Assembly: GCF_000283155.1 (NCBI RefSeq)
Contig: NW_004454267.1
Span: forward strand, 1,475,956-1,539,955
Length of the DNA: 64,000 bases
Source of the DNA: Ceratotherium simum simum
Taxonomy: Eukaryota > Chordata > Mammalia > Perissodactyla > Rhinocerotidae
Reading direction: 5' to 3'
In this document: piece after piece, positions 31,902 to 42,621 of the stretch
Numbering within the stretch: the stretch's first letter is position 1
Layout of the letters: every line of letters begins with the position of its first letter
Notes under the pieces: model-generated
Told to the model about the DNA's origin: nothing
What the model saw: the letters and a program-made list of their open reading frames with translations, nothing else
Databases searched by the model: none
Translations under genes and position numbers: made by a program

Positions 31902-32434
31902 AATCCCCCCTGTCCTATATACTGCGCCTCATTCTTGAGCAGCGCAGAGGGACGGAGATCAGACTTCGGTAACTGTTTCCCGCTGAGTGTGGGCGTTGTC
32001 TTGAGGGCCCGGTAGAGGAGCAGTATCCCTTGGTTCCCAGAACCTTTCCCTAGCTGGTCTTAAGTATGTCTGCTTGTCACCCAGCTTTAGCCCAATATGT
32101 TCAAACTCCCGTGATATGAACATGTTTTATGTAATAGACTTTAGCCATTTGCTTACAAAGAAGGCTATCAGACTGAGGATTTAGGACCGAAGAGCAGGAG
32201 GAGGAAAATAGCCACAAGCAGGTCAAGGAGCCGGAGAAACCAAGTCAGCCCAGGGAGGACCTTCTGGACTCCCTCCCAGATCTGGTCTGCCCATTTGTGT
32301 TCAGTTAGGTCTTCCAAGTTACTAGTTGCCAACTTTACCCTTTCTAAGCTCAGATTGAGATGTCTTGAGTTGTTAATGTAGAAACAATGCCTCAGAGTCC
32401 CACCACCAGAAGGCGGTGTTCCCATCCCTGCCAT
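31902..32434 (-). pseudogene. ERV envelope transmembrane-subunit remnant plus 3' untranslated stretch
   Basis: An 88-residue frame (32168-32434) contains a CFYIN-type motif like that after the CX6CC loop of gamma-type envelopes, and a hydrophobic segment rich in L, I and F near its end, consistent with the membrane anchor. The expected second cysteine of the pair is histidine here, and the region upstream (surface unit, fusion peptide, immunosuppressive region) is not found. From the frame's stop to the LTR is about 250 bp ending in the polypurine tract. Non-functional fossil. Confidence 0.7.
32403..32415 (+). promoter_or_regulatory. CTCF-like motif
   Basis: ccaccagaaggcg matches the CTCF core (CCASYAGRKGGCR) at all but one position. 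It lies at the upstream edge of the ERV envelope remnant. Binding is not shown by sequence alone. Confidence 0.35.
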
Positions 32435-32837
32435 CCACTGGCCGAGGGCTGCTCCTGGGGCGCATGCTCAGGCTGAGCACGGCTGGAAAGCCATTGCATG
32501 GTCTCGGTGCTGGCCGTCAGCAGCTGGCTGCCTGCATGGGAAGAGAAAGTGATGAGGGGCTGTGGATGGGGCCCAGAGAGTGCCTGCTCCTCTTCCAACC
32601 CAAATGGAAGGGCTTTACACGAGCACGGAGACCCTGCTCTTACTTGCTTATTCGTGCCCAGCCTTCCATGGGGTGCCCATTTATCACTGTACTCATCGAG
32701 TCCTTGTCTTTTTTCTCTTCCTGCTTCCATTCAGACTCTATTTCAACACCTAAGGCATAAGCCCACAGCCTTTCATTTCAAGGATGTTGTTTGGTCACAT
32801 ACACCAGCCTCTTCTGTTTCTTCCGCGGAGGCAGTAC
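32435..32837. other. Unique sequence
   Basis: No repeat recognised. Frames of 112-144 residues on both strands overlap and lack domains. Confidence 0.4.
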
Positions 32838-32970
32838 TGCACAGTGGTCAGTGGGGGGACTTTAGGGCCAGTCAGACTTGGCTCCACTTTCCAGCCTGTG
32901 TGAGTGTGGGCAGGTTACTCTCATGTTTCTGAGACTCAGTTTCCTCGTATGCATGTTCACAAATGACGGT
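32838..32970 (+). repeat. MIR SINE
   Basis: 'gccagtcagacttggctcca', 'gtgtgggcaggttactctca', 'gagactcagtttcctcgtat'. Confidence 0.75.
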
Positions 32971-33409
32971 AAAAACACTGCAAGTATTTATTTTGAGATT
33001 ACAAATACATTTTAGGGAGTAGGCATTTACAAATACAGAGTTTGCGAATAATGAGGATGGACTGCACGTCTTTGACTCAGATCAGTCAATCAAATATTTA
33101 TGGAGCATTTGCTGTGGAATATGAAAATATAAGGCTCACCTCTTGTGGCTGTGCATGAAATATTACTCTTTTTCATTTTAGTTTAGTTTTTCCAGTTTTA
33201 ATTTTTAATTATTCAAGTAATTTCATGAATACATGCTCAATGCAAAAACAAAATGACACACAGCTATAAAGAGTAAAAAGCAAAGCTTATTCTTCACATT
33301 TTCTTTGCACTAGATTCCAGTTCTTTCTCTGGAGGTACACAGTTAATAGTTGGTGTGATACATTTGAGGTTTAAACACATACCCGTGCGTGCACAAAACA
33401 TACTATTTT

Positions 33410-34091
33410 AACAAGTAAATGGACCACATAAAACCTGCACACAGATGGCTACAGCAGCTTTATTCATAATTGCCAAAACTTGGAAGCAACCAAGATGTCC
33501 TTCAGTAGGAGAATGGATAAATAAATTGTGGTACATCCAGACAATGGAATATTATTCAGTGCTAAAAAGAAATGAGCTATCAACCCATGAAAAGACATAG
33601 AGGAAACTTAAAAGCATATTACTGAGCAAAAGAAGCCAATCTGAAAAGGTTATATACCGTATGATTCTAACATTCCGACATTCTGAAAAAGGCAAAAATG
33701 GAGACAGTAAAAAGATTGGTAGTTGCCAGGGGTTAGGTGGGAGGGAGAGATGAACAGGCAGAGCACAGAGGATTTTTAGGTCAGTGACACTATTCTATAT
33801 GACACCATAATGATGGATACATGTCATTTATATATTTACCTAAACCCCCAGAATGTACAACATAAAGAGTGAGCCCTGATGTAAACTAGGGACTCGAGCG
33901 ATAAAGATGTGTCAATGCAGGTTCATCAATTGTAACAAAAGTACCACTCTGGTGGGGGATGTCAATATTGAGGGAGGCTGTGCATGCATGGGGGTGAGGG
34001 AGTTTATGGGAAATCTCTGTACTTTCTGCTCAATTTTGTTATGAACCTAAATCTGTCTAAAAAATAAAGTCTTTTTAAAACAAGTAAATGG
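33410..34091 (+). mobile_element. L1 3' end insertion with perfect 13-bp TSD
   Basis: Body 33423-34078, plus strand, flanked by aacaagtaaatgg at 33410-33422 and 34079-34091. It contains a decayed ORF2 end ('cataattgccaaaacttgga', 'ggaatattattcagtgctaa') and an L1M-type 3' UTR closing with 'aaaataaagtctttttaaaa'. The body is diverged, yet the TSD is intact. Confidence 0.9.
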
Positions 34092-34166
34092 GATCACTAT
34101 AAGTAAAACTTGCCTTTTTCTCTTAACATTATATCTTGAAGATCTTTCCACGTCAGAACATAAAGA

Positions 34167-34495
34167 CCTACATTGTTCTTTTTTTGTGTGTGTGTGTGTG
34201 AGGAAGATCAGCCCTGAGCTAACATCCATGCTAATCCTCCTCTTTTTGCTGAGAAAGACCGGCTCTGAGCTAACATCTATTGCCAATCCTTCTCCTTTTT
34301 TTCCCCCAAAGCCCCAGTAGATAGTTGTATGTAATAGTTGCACATCCTTCTAGTTGCTGTATGTGGGATGCGGTCTCAGCATGGCCAGAGAAGCGGTGCA
34401 TCGGTGCGCGCCCGGGATCTGAACCTGGGCCGCCAGTAGCGGAGCACGCGCACTTAACCACTAAGCCACGGGGCTGGCCCCCTACATTGTTCTTT
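34167..34495 (-). mobile_element. ERE-type composite tRNA-derived SINE with TSD
   Basis: Body 34182-34480 on the minus strand, TSD cctacattgttcttt at 34167-34181 and 34481-34495. It carries both 3' modules: the 'ctactggggctttggg' module and, distal to it, two copies of the 'gatgttagctcagagc/gggc' module. The tail region includes a (TG)n run at about 34185-34201. Same architecture as 51968-52266. Confidence 0.95.
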
Positions 34496-34654
34496 ATCAT
34501 AGCTGTAAAGCATTCACAGCACGGCCGTAGGTGATCTCCCATTGATGGTTTCTCAGGTGGCTCTCCATGTGTTATCATCCTAAGACATTTAGCAATGGAC
34601 AACCTGGTGTGCACATCTTTGTGGCACTTTGGTGAGAGGTGGAACTGGGCAGGG

Positions 34655-34870
34655 GTTGAGAGCTGCCTCTCTGCCATCCCATAGTCTGGTTTCAAGTTCT
34701 AGTTCAGCTACTTGCTGTGTTAACTTGTGCCTATTAATTATTCTCTCTATACCTCCTCTTCCTCATCTGCAAAATGGGGATATTGATAGTCCTTACCGAG
34801 CTGTACATTTGTGAGAAAATCCACCCCCTAGCACTGTGCCTACAGATAGTAAGTACTCAGTGTTGGGTAA
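34655..34870 (+). repeat. MIR SINE
   Basis: 'ctagttcagctacttgctgt', 'cctcatctgcaaaatgggga', 'agcactgtgcctacagatag'. Confidence 0.8.
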
Positions 34871-35029
34871 TATCTATATTCTTTCAGGGTAGAGTCTGAG
34901 AGGCAGGATAGTGTAGTGATGAGAGCATAAACTCTCAAGAGGGAGCCAATAAGTACAAAGTATTTAGAATAGTGCCCTGCTATGTCCTAGTCATTACGTA
35001 AGAATTTTCTATTATTCCTAGTATCCTAG

Positions 35030-35270
35030 GGATAAGAACTGCTGAGTCAAAAAGTATGTGCATTTAATGTTTTAGTCCCTACTGCCAAGTCACAAACCCC
35101 TCACCTACCCTCCAAACCGCCCGGAAGAAAGGCTTTACCAATTCCATTCCTGCCAACAGCCATTGAGACTGCCTGTTTCCTTACACCCTTGCCGGTACTG
35201 GGTACCATCAATCCGTTTAATTTTTGCCAATCTGATCAGCTGGCTCATTTTCCTTTACTGAAATTCTTAC
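35030..35270 (-). repeat. Old L1 fragment
   Basis: 'actgctgagtcaaaaagtat', 'ccattcctgccaacagccat', 'cccttgccggtactgggtac', 'atttttgccaatctgatcag'. Confidence 0.65.
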
Positions 35271-35279
35271 AGCTGGATC

Positions 35280-36290
35280 CTGTCATAAAATCAGTGTAAT
35301 ATGGGCCTTTGAGAAGGCCGTCGCTGAATTCAAGCGAAAGGAACTGATGCTGCATCTCTCTAATTTGCCACACACTCATTTACGCTCTTTGGAAGATTAA
35401 CAAATGGTTATCAGGGTAATTGTGAAAATAAGTAGGGGTGGAGATCCCCAACACAACCTACTGTTTTCCAGGAGAGCTTTGAGTTGATTGGCTACGAGAC
35501 CCCTTCTGCTGGATGTCAGCAAATCGTAGACATTGATCCAGTTGAAAGCCAACCCATTCAGCCTTTCTGCGCAACACACTCAGATAGAACCTGGCGCGCC
35601 TGGCTCAGGGTGGTGAAATAAACAGGACTTAATTTACATTTTAAAGTCTTTTATCTCTCTTTAAGGCCCTGTGCTTCATTGACACAAAATTTGATTGAGA
35701 TGGAAAGAGGGGAGAATGCCGCTTTAATAATGCATGATCTGTAATCTTGGCCCTTTCTTTCCTCGATTTAACATTTAGTTGGAAGCTTGCTGTTTTCCTG
35801 TGCTTCGCTACATAATTCTTGAAGGATAGTCTTGTCCCTCTGCTAAACCATATTGCCTTGGCGTTCAGATGGTTTCAGGCGGGACTAGCAGTTTTGATAT
35901 CCACTTTGCCCAGTGAGAGTCTTTGGGAGCAAACTGGGGTCCTTACCCTTCTCTCCGTGAGTCCCTGTCTGCCAGTCAGCCGCCACATTGATAAGATTAG
36001 CTGGTAATTAACAGCCCAGCCCAGCCAAGCAGAGGAGATGACTCAATTAGCAGAATGTCACTGCATCTAATTTACTTTGCTTATCAGAGATTTATTCTCT
36101 AATGACTACAGGAAGAAGAGCAGGGCACCTTCAGTGGAGGGATCTAGGGGTTTAAAAGCTTAAATGTGGTCTAACCTCTCCCTGTCTGATGGTCTGCCTG
36201 GCAGTGAGGAGGCTGCTAAGGCCAATTTGGGGAGGTGACTGGGCTGATACATACGGTGCCTCAAGCTTGAAAAAAAGAGGTTGAATGACT
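35280..36290. promoter_or_regulatory. Repeat-free block with homeodomain/GATA motif cluster (candidate enhancer)
   Basis: About 1 kb with no recognised repeat. The densest part is about 35985-36105: 'cattgataagattagctggt' (GATA), 'ggtaattaacagcc', 'actcaattagcagaatg', 'catctaatttactttgc' and 'gcttatcagagatt'. Other AT cores are at 35365-35420 and 35725-35740. No frame has a domain. Interpreted as a possible conserved developmental element; purely inference from motif density and repeat absence. Confidence 0.35.
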
Positions 36291-36544
36291 CTTAGCCTGA
36301 AAGTTGGTGCTTAGATCACAAAGTCTTTGTTCCTTGTTTGTTATTTAGACCCCCCCCTACCTTTTTTTAAGCTAAACTCGTTAATCATATTTATTTGATG
36401 AGAAAGTTCCTTCCATGGCTGGTTAGCTTTAGTTGAAGTATTAGTAGTAATAGCAAAAACACCTACTATCATAATAAAAAAGAGATTTATTGAATCCTTC
36501 TGATACACTAGGCAGTGTTAAACTTTTTCCATTGGGTGGATTAC

Positions 36545-37270
36545 ACTTAATCTTCCAAACCAGGGGTGGCAATTTTTTCTTAAAGGACCAGATAGTAAAT
36601 ATTTTAGCTTTGCACACCAGACGGTCTCTGCTGCAACTACTCACATTTGCCCTTGTTGGGGAGGAAGACAAATCCTCTACTCATTTTAGGTCCTTCTGGC
36701 TGGTCTACGAATTAAATTGACATGAGACAGAATAACAGGAGAAAATCAAACAAAGCCTTATAACATGTATACATGGGAGAAACCCAGCAAAACTGAGCAA
36801 CTCAGCCAGAATGGCCAAGGTTGTTATCTTAAATAGCATCTTCAGCTAAAGACAAAGGAGGATGTTGGGGGTAGTGGTTTGGGACTTCAAAGCGGAGGAA
36901 GGCAATTCACATGGAGATGGAAAAGCAAATGTTTGGTGAACAGAACTTTGATAAGAATGGTCTTAGCAGGGACCCTCGCAATCTACCTATACCCAGAATT
37001 ATGTATGGTGATGGTCTGTCCTGGGAACAGGACTTTTATCTCAAATTCTTTTAGGCCGTTAGGGGGAAGCTCAAACTTTCTTTCAGGCTTTTGTTCTATC
37101 AAGGCAAAGAGATACATTTTGGAGTGGCCAATTTTGACTCTCCACACCATTGTATCAAGAAAGTAGCCATAGAATATACGTAAATGAATAAGTATGGCTG
37201 TGTTCCACTAAAACTTTATTTACAAAAATGGGCCAATTTGGGCCATCATCTAGAGTTTGCCAACACCTGC
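36545..37270. mobile_element. hAT-Charlie MITE split by an LTR
   Basis: Left half 36545-36656 ('ccaggggtggcaattttttc', 'aaaggaccagatagtaaata', 'gacggtctctgctgcaacta') and right half 37150-37270 ('gccatagaatatacgtaaat', 'gtggctgtgttccactaaaac'-like, 'agagtttgccaacacctgct') form one element with 'caggggt.ggcaa'/'ttgccaacacctg' ends. A relative lies at 57228-57555. Confidence 0.85.
36653..37153 (-). mobile_element. ERV1-type solo LTR with perfect 4-bp TSD
   Basis: LTR 36657-37149 (493 bp), TG...CA on the minus strand, flanked by ttgt at 36653-36656 and 37150-37153. Four-base TSDs are typical of class I ERVs. On the minus strand it holds a TATA-like 'tatttaagata', and 'ctcccatgtatacatgttat', 'ttctcctgttattctgtctc' shared with the LTRs at 41966, 45431 and 54530. 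Confidence 0.85.
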
Positions 37271-37281
37271 TCTAAATCAGT

Positions 37282-37590
37282 GTTTCCCAAACTTCAGGTT
37301 GTGATCTGTTAGCCATAGAATCAATTTAGTGTGTTGCAAAAATAATCTTTTTAAAACATGAAATAAACCAAAATAGAATGAAAATTGTGTGAATGCATCA
37401 CATCTAATATGGATAACTCCTATTTTGTGAAATTTTAGTTTCAGATCTGTGCATATATATGCGCCCATGTATGCATATATGTATGTATGTGTATTTGTGT
37501 GTATTTGTGTGCATATGTGTGTTCTGGGCTTTGATGTAAAATATATATCATATTATGGATTATGATCATAAAAGTTTGAAAAATACCTTT
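37282..37590. mobile_element. hAT-type MITE
   Basis: 'cagtgtttcccaaacttcag', 'agccatagaatcaatttagt', 'gtgttgcaaaaataatcttt' and the closing 'aaaagtttgaaaaata' fit a Charlie-type element; a relative is at 54350. Includes a TATG/TGTA low-complexity stretch at 37450-37520. Confidence 0.65.
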
Positions 37591-37722
37591 CCCAACAACC
37601 CCCTGAAGTAAGTCTCAGTATAATACGCATTTTACAGCTGAGCAAACAGAGACCTAGAAAGACATTAAGTGACTTGCTCAAAGTCACACAGGCGGAGGGC
37701 TGGGATTCAAATGATACCCAAA
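37591..37722 (-). repeat. MIR SINE
   Basis: 'gcattttacagctgagcaaa', 'gtgacttgctcaaagtcaca', 'ggagggctgggattcaaatg'. Confidence 0.85.
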
Positions 37723-38750
37723 TACATCGTCACTCGTACAATAACAAGCAGTAGAGGCAGAGCCTGAGGGGCGGTGCTAAATGCACAGGCTAGTCTAAGA
37801 GGCGTTTTATTCTGATAAGATAACAAGCATTTGAGATAAGCTTTTTCCTTTGCCCACTTTGGAAATGTTAATGAGCAGTCAGATGATTAAAATTCCTTCC
37901 AGTGGAAGGAAAATAAAGGAAAACAAGGGACAGGCATATTCCACAAATTGAGTGGCTTCCTGTTGAAGCAAAACCGAACGTCTTTTTTCCTTCCTGGTAT
38001 TTCCATTGCAATTGTTATTTATCACAATGTTCCCCCCCAACACATTTTAGAAAGTCAGTTGGAATTGATTTGAGATTCTAAACAGTCTAGTGAATGAAAA
38101 AGCAAAGTGTAACTGATTCAAACAGCCCCTCTTCCCTAATCTAGTAACATGTGAGATGCAATTTAAATGATAATGTTGACCAAAATGCGAGAAATGCAAT
38201 GCTACACTATAGCAGTGTTTTCTTCCTTCACCCCCACTGAAAAGACAAATGGCTGAGACATTTATATCTGCAGCACTTGTTAGGGAGAAAATGCTCAACC
38301 CATTAATTTTATTGCTGTGGTGGTGAATATGGAGGGAGAATGAAGTTTCTGAAGGCTGTTAGAGGACTCCAGCAGTTCACGCACGATGGCGGCTGGCAGA
38401 GAAGGAAGCTACAGTGAAATCTAAGAATTTATAAGAAGATTTCTCCCCTAACTTTCATCCTGGTGTTACAGAACAAGTGTTTCTCTAAGTGAGACTTTTG
38501 GGAACATTTTCTCTTAAGTTGAGACTTTAGAGTCACTTGGTAAGTTTGTGTTTTTAAGGCCAACCCTCCATAAGTTGTTTGCTGATCAATTTAAAGACTG
38601 GTCTCCCTGGCAACCGTGTTTTACTCGGGGTGTGGATTCTGCATACAGAAAGTACAATTTAGGATTATCAGAAATAATGTAAGTAAGTGTTAGTTTCAGT
38701 AAGAAAAAAGATAATCAAAAATAAAAGAAAGGAAGCATATTAGGATTTTT
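37723..38750. promoter_or_regulatory. Repeat-poor block with GATA cluster (candidate regulatory)
   Basis: Three GATAA cores lie within 27 bp at 37814-37818, 37819-37823 and 37835-37839. 'aatgttaatgagcagtcaga' and 'tgattaaaattccttcc' follow. The block continues without a named repeat to about 38750. No coding evidence. Confidence 0.3.
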
Positions 38751-38759
38751 AAAAAAGTC

Positions 38760-38900
38760 TTCGTAAATTAAAAAACATAAATAGGTCAGGGGCTGGGAGT
38801 GGGGGGTGGGCACAAGGGGTGGAGGGATGCACTTATGTGGTGACTGACAAACAATAATATACAACAAAAATTTCACAATAAAAAAATTACAAAAGAAAAA
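38760..38900 (+). repeat. L1 3' UTR end
   Basis: 'ggatgcacttatgtggtgac', 'tgacaaacaataatatacaa', 'caaaaatttcacaataaaaa' form an L1 3' terminus with A-rich tail. Confidence 0.75.
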
Positions 38901-38939
38901 TAAGGAAATCAGCTTTAATTAAAAACAACTGTTAACTAA

Positions 38940-39355
38940 ACGTCTGTGGATGAATGAACAGATAAAGAAAATGTGGTATATACATACAATAGAATATTAT
39001 TCAGCCATAAAAAAGGAAATCTTGTCATATGCTACAACACTGATGGACCTTCAGGACATTATGCTAAGCAAAATAAGCCAGTTGCAGAAGGACAAATACT
39101 GCATGATTCCACTTATATGAGGTATTTAAAGTAGCCACTCATAGAAACAGAATGTCAAATGGTGGTTGCCAGGGTCTGGGGAGAGGAAGAAACAGGGAGT
39201 TGCTATTCAATGGGTATAGAGTTTCAGTCATGCAAGATGAAAAAGTTCTAGAGATGTGCTCTACAACATTGTGCTTATAGTTAACAATATTGTACTGCAC
39301 ACTTAAAAATTTGTTAAGAGGGTATATCTCGTGTTTTCTTACCATGATGGAAAAA
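38940..39355 (+). repeat. L1 3' end
   Basis: 'gtctgtggatgaatgaacag', 'agaatattattcagccataa', 'cttcaggacattatgctaag', 'ggtggttgccagggtctggg', 'gttaacaatattgtactgca'. Confidence 0.9.
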
Positions 39356-39954
39356 AAACCTGTTAAAGTCTTAAGCTTGTGAAGGCAAGAAGCTTTATAA
39401 GAAAAGAAAAAAAAAACACACAAATAGGAAAAAAGGAAGAAAATAAATTACGTATGGTACTACCACCTAACAAGACTGCCATTATTATTTTGTAATGGTC
39501 TTTTTTTTTTCCAGTGTATTTTGGTTAAGAAGCTTCACAACCATCAGCAATTAACATGTTAGTAAGCAAAGCAAAACTATAAAATGGAAAATGTACCTAT
39601 CAGCACTCAATTTTACCTGTGTCCTCGTGCTCCAGAGTGGGATTCACATTCAACAACCGGGGATGCTTGGAAGAGGAGTCCAAGCTAGCTCCACCCCAAA
39701 GCTTCTTCCAGAGCGTCTGGGGTATTGATACCATGCCATGAACCAGGTACACATACCAAGGCTTTGCTGGAAAGAAATCCAGAACTAAGAGACTTCCACC
39801 TACTCTATAACTTCTAGGGCCATGCCTTCAAGTGTCAAGCTTTGCTAACAACAAATTCTCATTATCCAACAAACTCAGTTTCTCCCATGGCCACCAGGTC
39901 ATGTGTGGCTCAAGGAAATTAAAAAACTTCCTATACTGTGCATGCTTGTTGATT
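39356..39954. other. Mostly unique sequence
   Basis: A-rich at the left edge, then no named repeat or gene. Confidence 0.35.
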
Positions 39955-40068
39955 GATTTTATGTGTACACATATATACATATATATGCACATACACATAC
40001 ATATTATTCTGTATATGTATATATATGATTGTGTATATAAACATACATACATATATGATCAACTACAT
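39955..40068. repeat. AT-rich (TATACA) low-complexity tract
   Basis: Irregular 'atatatacatatatatgcac' type sequence; source of tyrosine/histidine-rich chance frames on both strands. Confidence 0.9.
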
Positions 40069-40079
40069 ATAGTTTAAAG

Positions 40080-41400
40080 AGTCAACAGTTCTACAAAGCC
40101 TATTATAAAAACAGAGCAGAAATTTGCTACCCTTAATTTCTTGCCATTTCCCTCCCTTCAGAGGTAACCACTGTTGACTGTTTTTGCTGATTCATTTGGT
40201 ACCTCCATGTATCTAAATAACATGCTTATAATGTTACATATTGATTTGTCATATTTGGACGTTAGCTATTGTCTTTCCCTCAAAGAAAATGAGAATTTAT
40301 CTCTCTGGTCACCCCTTCCCTGATTCCACCACCACCACACACACTATACACACTTCCTGTCTCTGAATCTTCTCTATGATTTTTGATAGTTCAGTATTCA
40401 TTTTTTTCTATCTCATGACCATGCCAAATAGTTTCCACAGTTGAACCATGTAACGTATATTCTACGATTTTTCTTTTCGTTTACTGCACTACTTTTTATT
40501 TTCTATGAAGTTAATACTTGCCTTTTAAAAATTTGCTCAGTTTTCTATGTTCTTGTCGCTAATTCAACCTCCAATTTTTGGCTAGTAATGACATCCATCC
40601 TCATCAAGTAAGCTATCAATTTTATCTTCCAGGAGTTGGAAGCTCTTGAGACCTTCAAACCTGCTCCCCTGTTCCCGAAGCCACGGAACCCAGCTCTCAT
40701 TCTGGACCTTCCTCCCCCACCCTCCCGGGCAATCCCCTTTATCCTCTATAGTGGATACCCTATTTCTCATAGCCCATGTGTCCTACCTTCTTCATTTATT
40801 CTCTCAATTCAGTTGAGCACTACTTTCACTAGGTTTCTGAGAAAGGAGTTATTATTTTTGGAGGTGTTGTATATAAATGTTGGGTATAGAATCCTAGGTT
40901 TGAAATCATTTTCCTCAAGATGTTAAAGACATTACTCTGCCATCTTCTAGCTTTCCGAGTTGCTACTGAGAAGTCTGAGGCCACTCTGTTCTGACCCTTT
41001 GCGTAGGATCTGCTTTTTCTCTTGGGAATCTTGTAAAATTTCTTTGACCCAGCTTTCTGAAATTGCATGACCGTGTGCCTTGGTCATTGTGCTGGTCTTT
41101 TGAAGCTGGAAACATGCTCTTCAGTTCTGGAGAATTTTCTTGAATTATTTAATAGATAATTTCTTCCCTTCCATTTTTTTTTCTGTTTTTTCTTTCTAAA
41201 ACTCTTGTTGTCCAGATGTAGGTTCTCTATTTTTAAAAAAATTTCTTCTCTCTTATTTTGCATTCCTTTGTCTTTTCACTCTATTCTGAAAATTCTTGTC
41301 AATCTTGCAACACTTTCACCAAAGTATTTCTTTGTGCTGTTACATCTTTAACTTCTGAGCGCTTTTTTTTTTTGCTCTCCAAATGCTCATGTTTTTAATA
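40080..41400 (-). repeat. Probable old L1/HAL1-type fragments
   Basis: 40850-41400 shows the series 'gggtatagaatcctaggttt', 'actctgccatcttctagctt', 'ctttttctcttgggaatctt', 'gaccgtgtgccttggtcatt', 'tccagatgtaggttctctat', like reverse-complement L1/HAL1 5' sequence. 40080-40290 resembles L1 ('cagaggtaaccactgttgac'). 40290-40850 is uncertain. Confidence 0.5.
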
Positions 41401-41579
41401 GCAGTAGAACAGTCAGTGCGATGCCCTAAACATGTTAGAGTAACAGCAAGGAGCATGACATGCCTGGGACAAAGTGAACAAGGGTAGTGTGGGAGCCAAA
41501 AAGGTCAGAAAGGTAATGGAAGGGGGGACACACCTCATGTAGGGTCACATGGAGCCCTGACATGAAGTCACGAAAGCTG

Positions 41580-41680
41580 GTCTTTAAGCCTAGCTTTGTC
41601 CCTTATTTGGAAAACTCACTTAGCCTCTCTGAGCCTCTGTTTCCCCATCTGTAAAAAGCTGTTTGAATCTCTGAGGAATC
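41580..41680 (+). repeat. MIR SINE fragment
   Basis: 'gcctctctgagcctctgttt' then 'ccccatctgtaaaaagctg'. Confidence 0.8.
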
Positions 41681-41789
41681 TTCCAACTCTAATATTCTCC
41701 TGGATCTTCAACTGTATCAATATTCTTTCCCCACGGGAGAAAAGTCACAACACTTAAATTTGCATGTGTATACTTTATGCTTTTCTAAA

Positions 41790-41935
41790 TGCCCACGTAT
41801 ATCTGACCTCCACCCAACGGAACAGAACTCTGACCCTTGAGGAAACTACCAGTTTGTGGTTAAATGACGTGCACAAGGTCACACGAGGAGTTAATGGTGG
41901 AGTCAAACTAGAATGAGGGTCTTTGGTCTCCCAAA
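41790..41935 (-). repeat. MIR SINE fragment
   Basis: 'ttgaggaaactaccagtttg' and 'acgtgcacaaggtcacacga'; diverged. Confidence 0.6.
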
Positions 41936-41961
41936 CTAAACTTTGATGTGGAAGCCATGAG

Positions 41962-42621
41962 CAAGTGTGGGAGATCAAGATTTGGCCACCCTGAAATCTA
42001 TCTCTTTACCTTGGTTGTTTTCTCTGAGGACATTTGACCTCCCCCACTAACTGCCTAAAGAATTTGACATAGTAACTCCTTCCTGGAATAGATCTTCTAT
42101 CTGATGGCTGTAATATAATGTAAAATAGATGTTACAATAGAAAAGGCACTAACAAGCCCATCTTATGTCTCTCTGGCCACATTCTCTGGATGGCCCTGCA
42201 AGGAGTTGCCAGACAAACATTTACATTTATAAGGGAAATCTCCATTTGTAAAGGTATCTCCCTCTCTGTTTTGGGAAGGCGGGGGGATGGCCTCATTTCT
42301 AGAGGCTTATCAATGTGGAAGGTGAGGCCTTAAATCTGCATAATAACCTTACTCTTGTTTACTGTGCTTTAGTGGTAATCTCCTGTGACTGACTCCCCCC
42401 ACCCCCAACATCCTCCTTTGTCATTGGCTGAACATGGTATTTAAGACGAGAATTTCTGCGATTGTGTTGAGAAATGCAGTGTCCCTGCTTTCTCCCATGT
42501 ATACAAGTTATTAAACTTGGTGTTATTTTCTCCTGCTAGCCTGTCTTGTTGATTATTTGGCCCGCCATGAGAACCTTAAAGAAAAGGGCAGAGGGGGATT
42601 CTCCCTCTCTCCTGACACAAG
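41962..42621 (+). mobile_element. ERV1-type solo LTR with 4-bp TSD
   Basis: LTR 41966-42617 (652 bp), TG...CA on the plus strand, flanked by caag at 41962-41965 and 42618-42621. It has a TATA-like 'tatttaagacg' at about 42440, 'ctcccatgtatacaagttat', an ATTAAA at about 42511 and 'ttctcctgctagcctgtctt'. Related to the LTRs at 36657, 45431 and 54530. Confidence 0.85.

Larger units (their letters stand above)
33180..34650 (-). repeat. Old L1 block, split by a newer L1 and a SINE
   Basis: Pieces 33180-33409, 34092-34166 and 34496-34650 read as one minus-strand L1M ('atggatca..taagtaaaacttgc', 'atatcttgaagatctttcca', 'ctcccattgatggtttctca') once the two later insertions are removed. Confidence 0.75.

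Noticed and set aside
32392..32932. Frames of 112-144 residues near the ERV as surface-envelope coding sequence
   Set aside because: No envelope-like motifs upstream of the membrane-anchor region; frames on both strands compete, so they look like chance.
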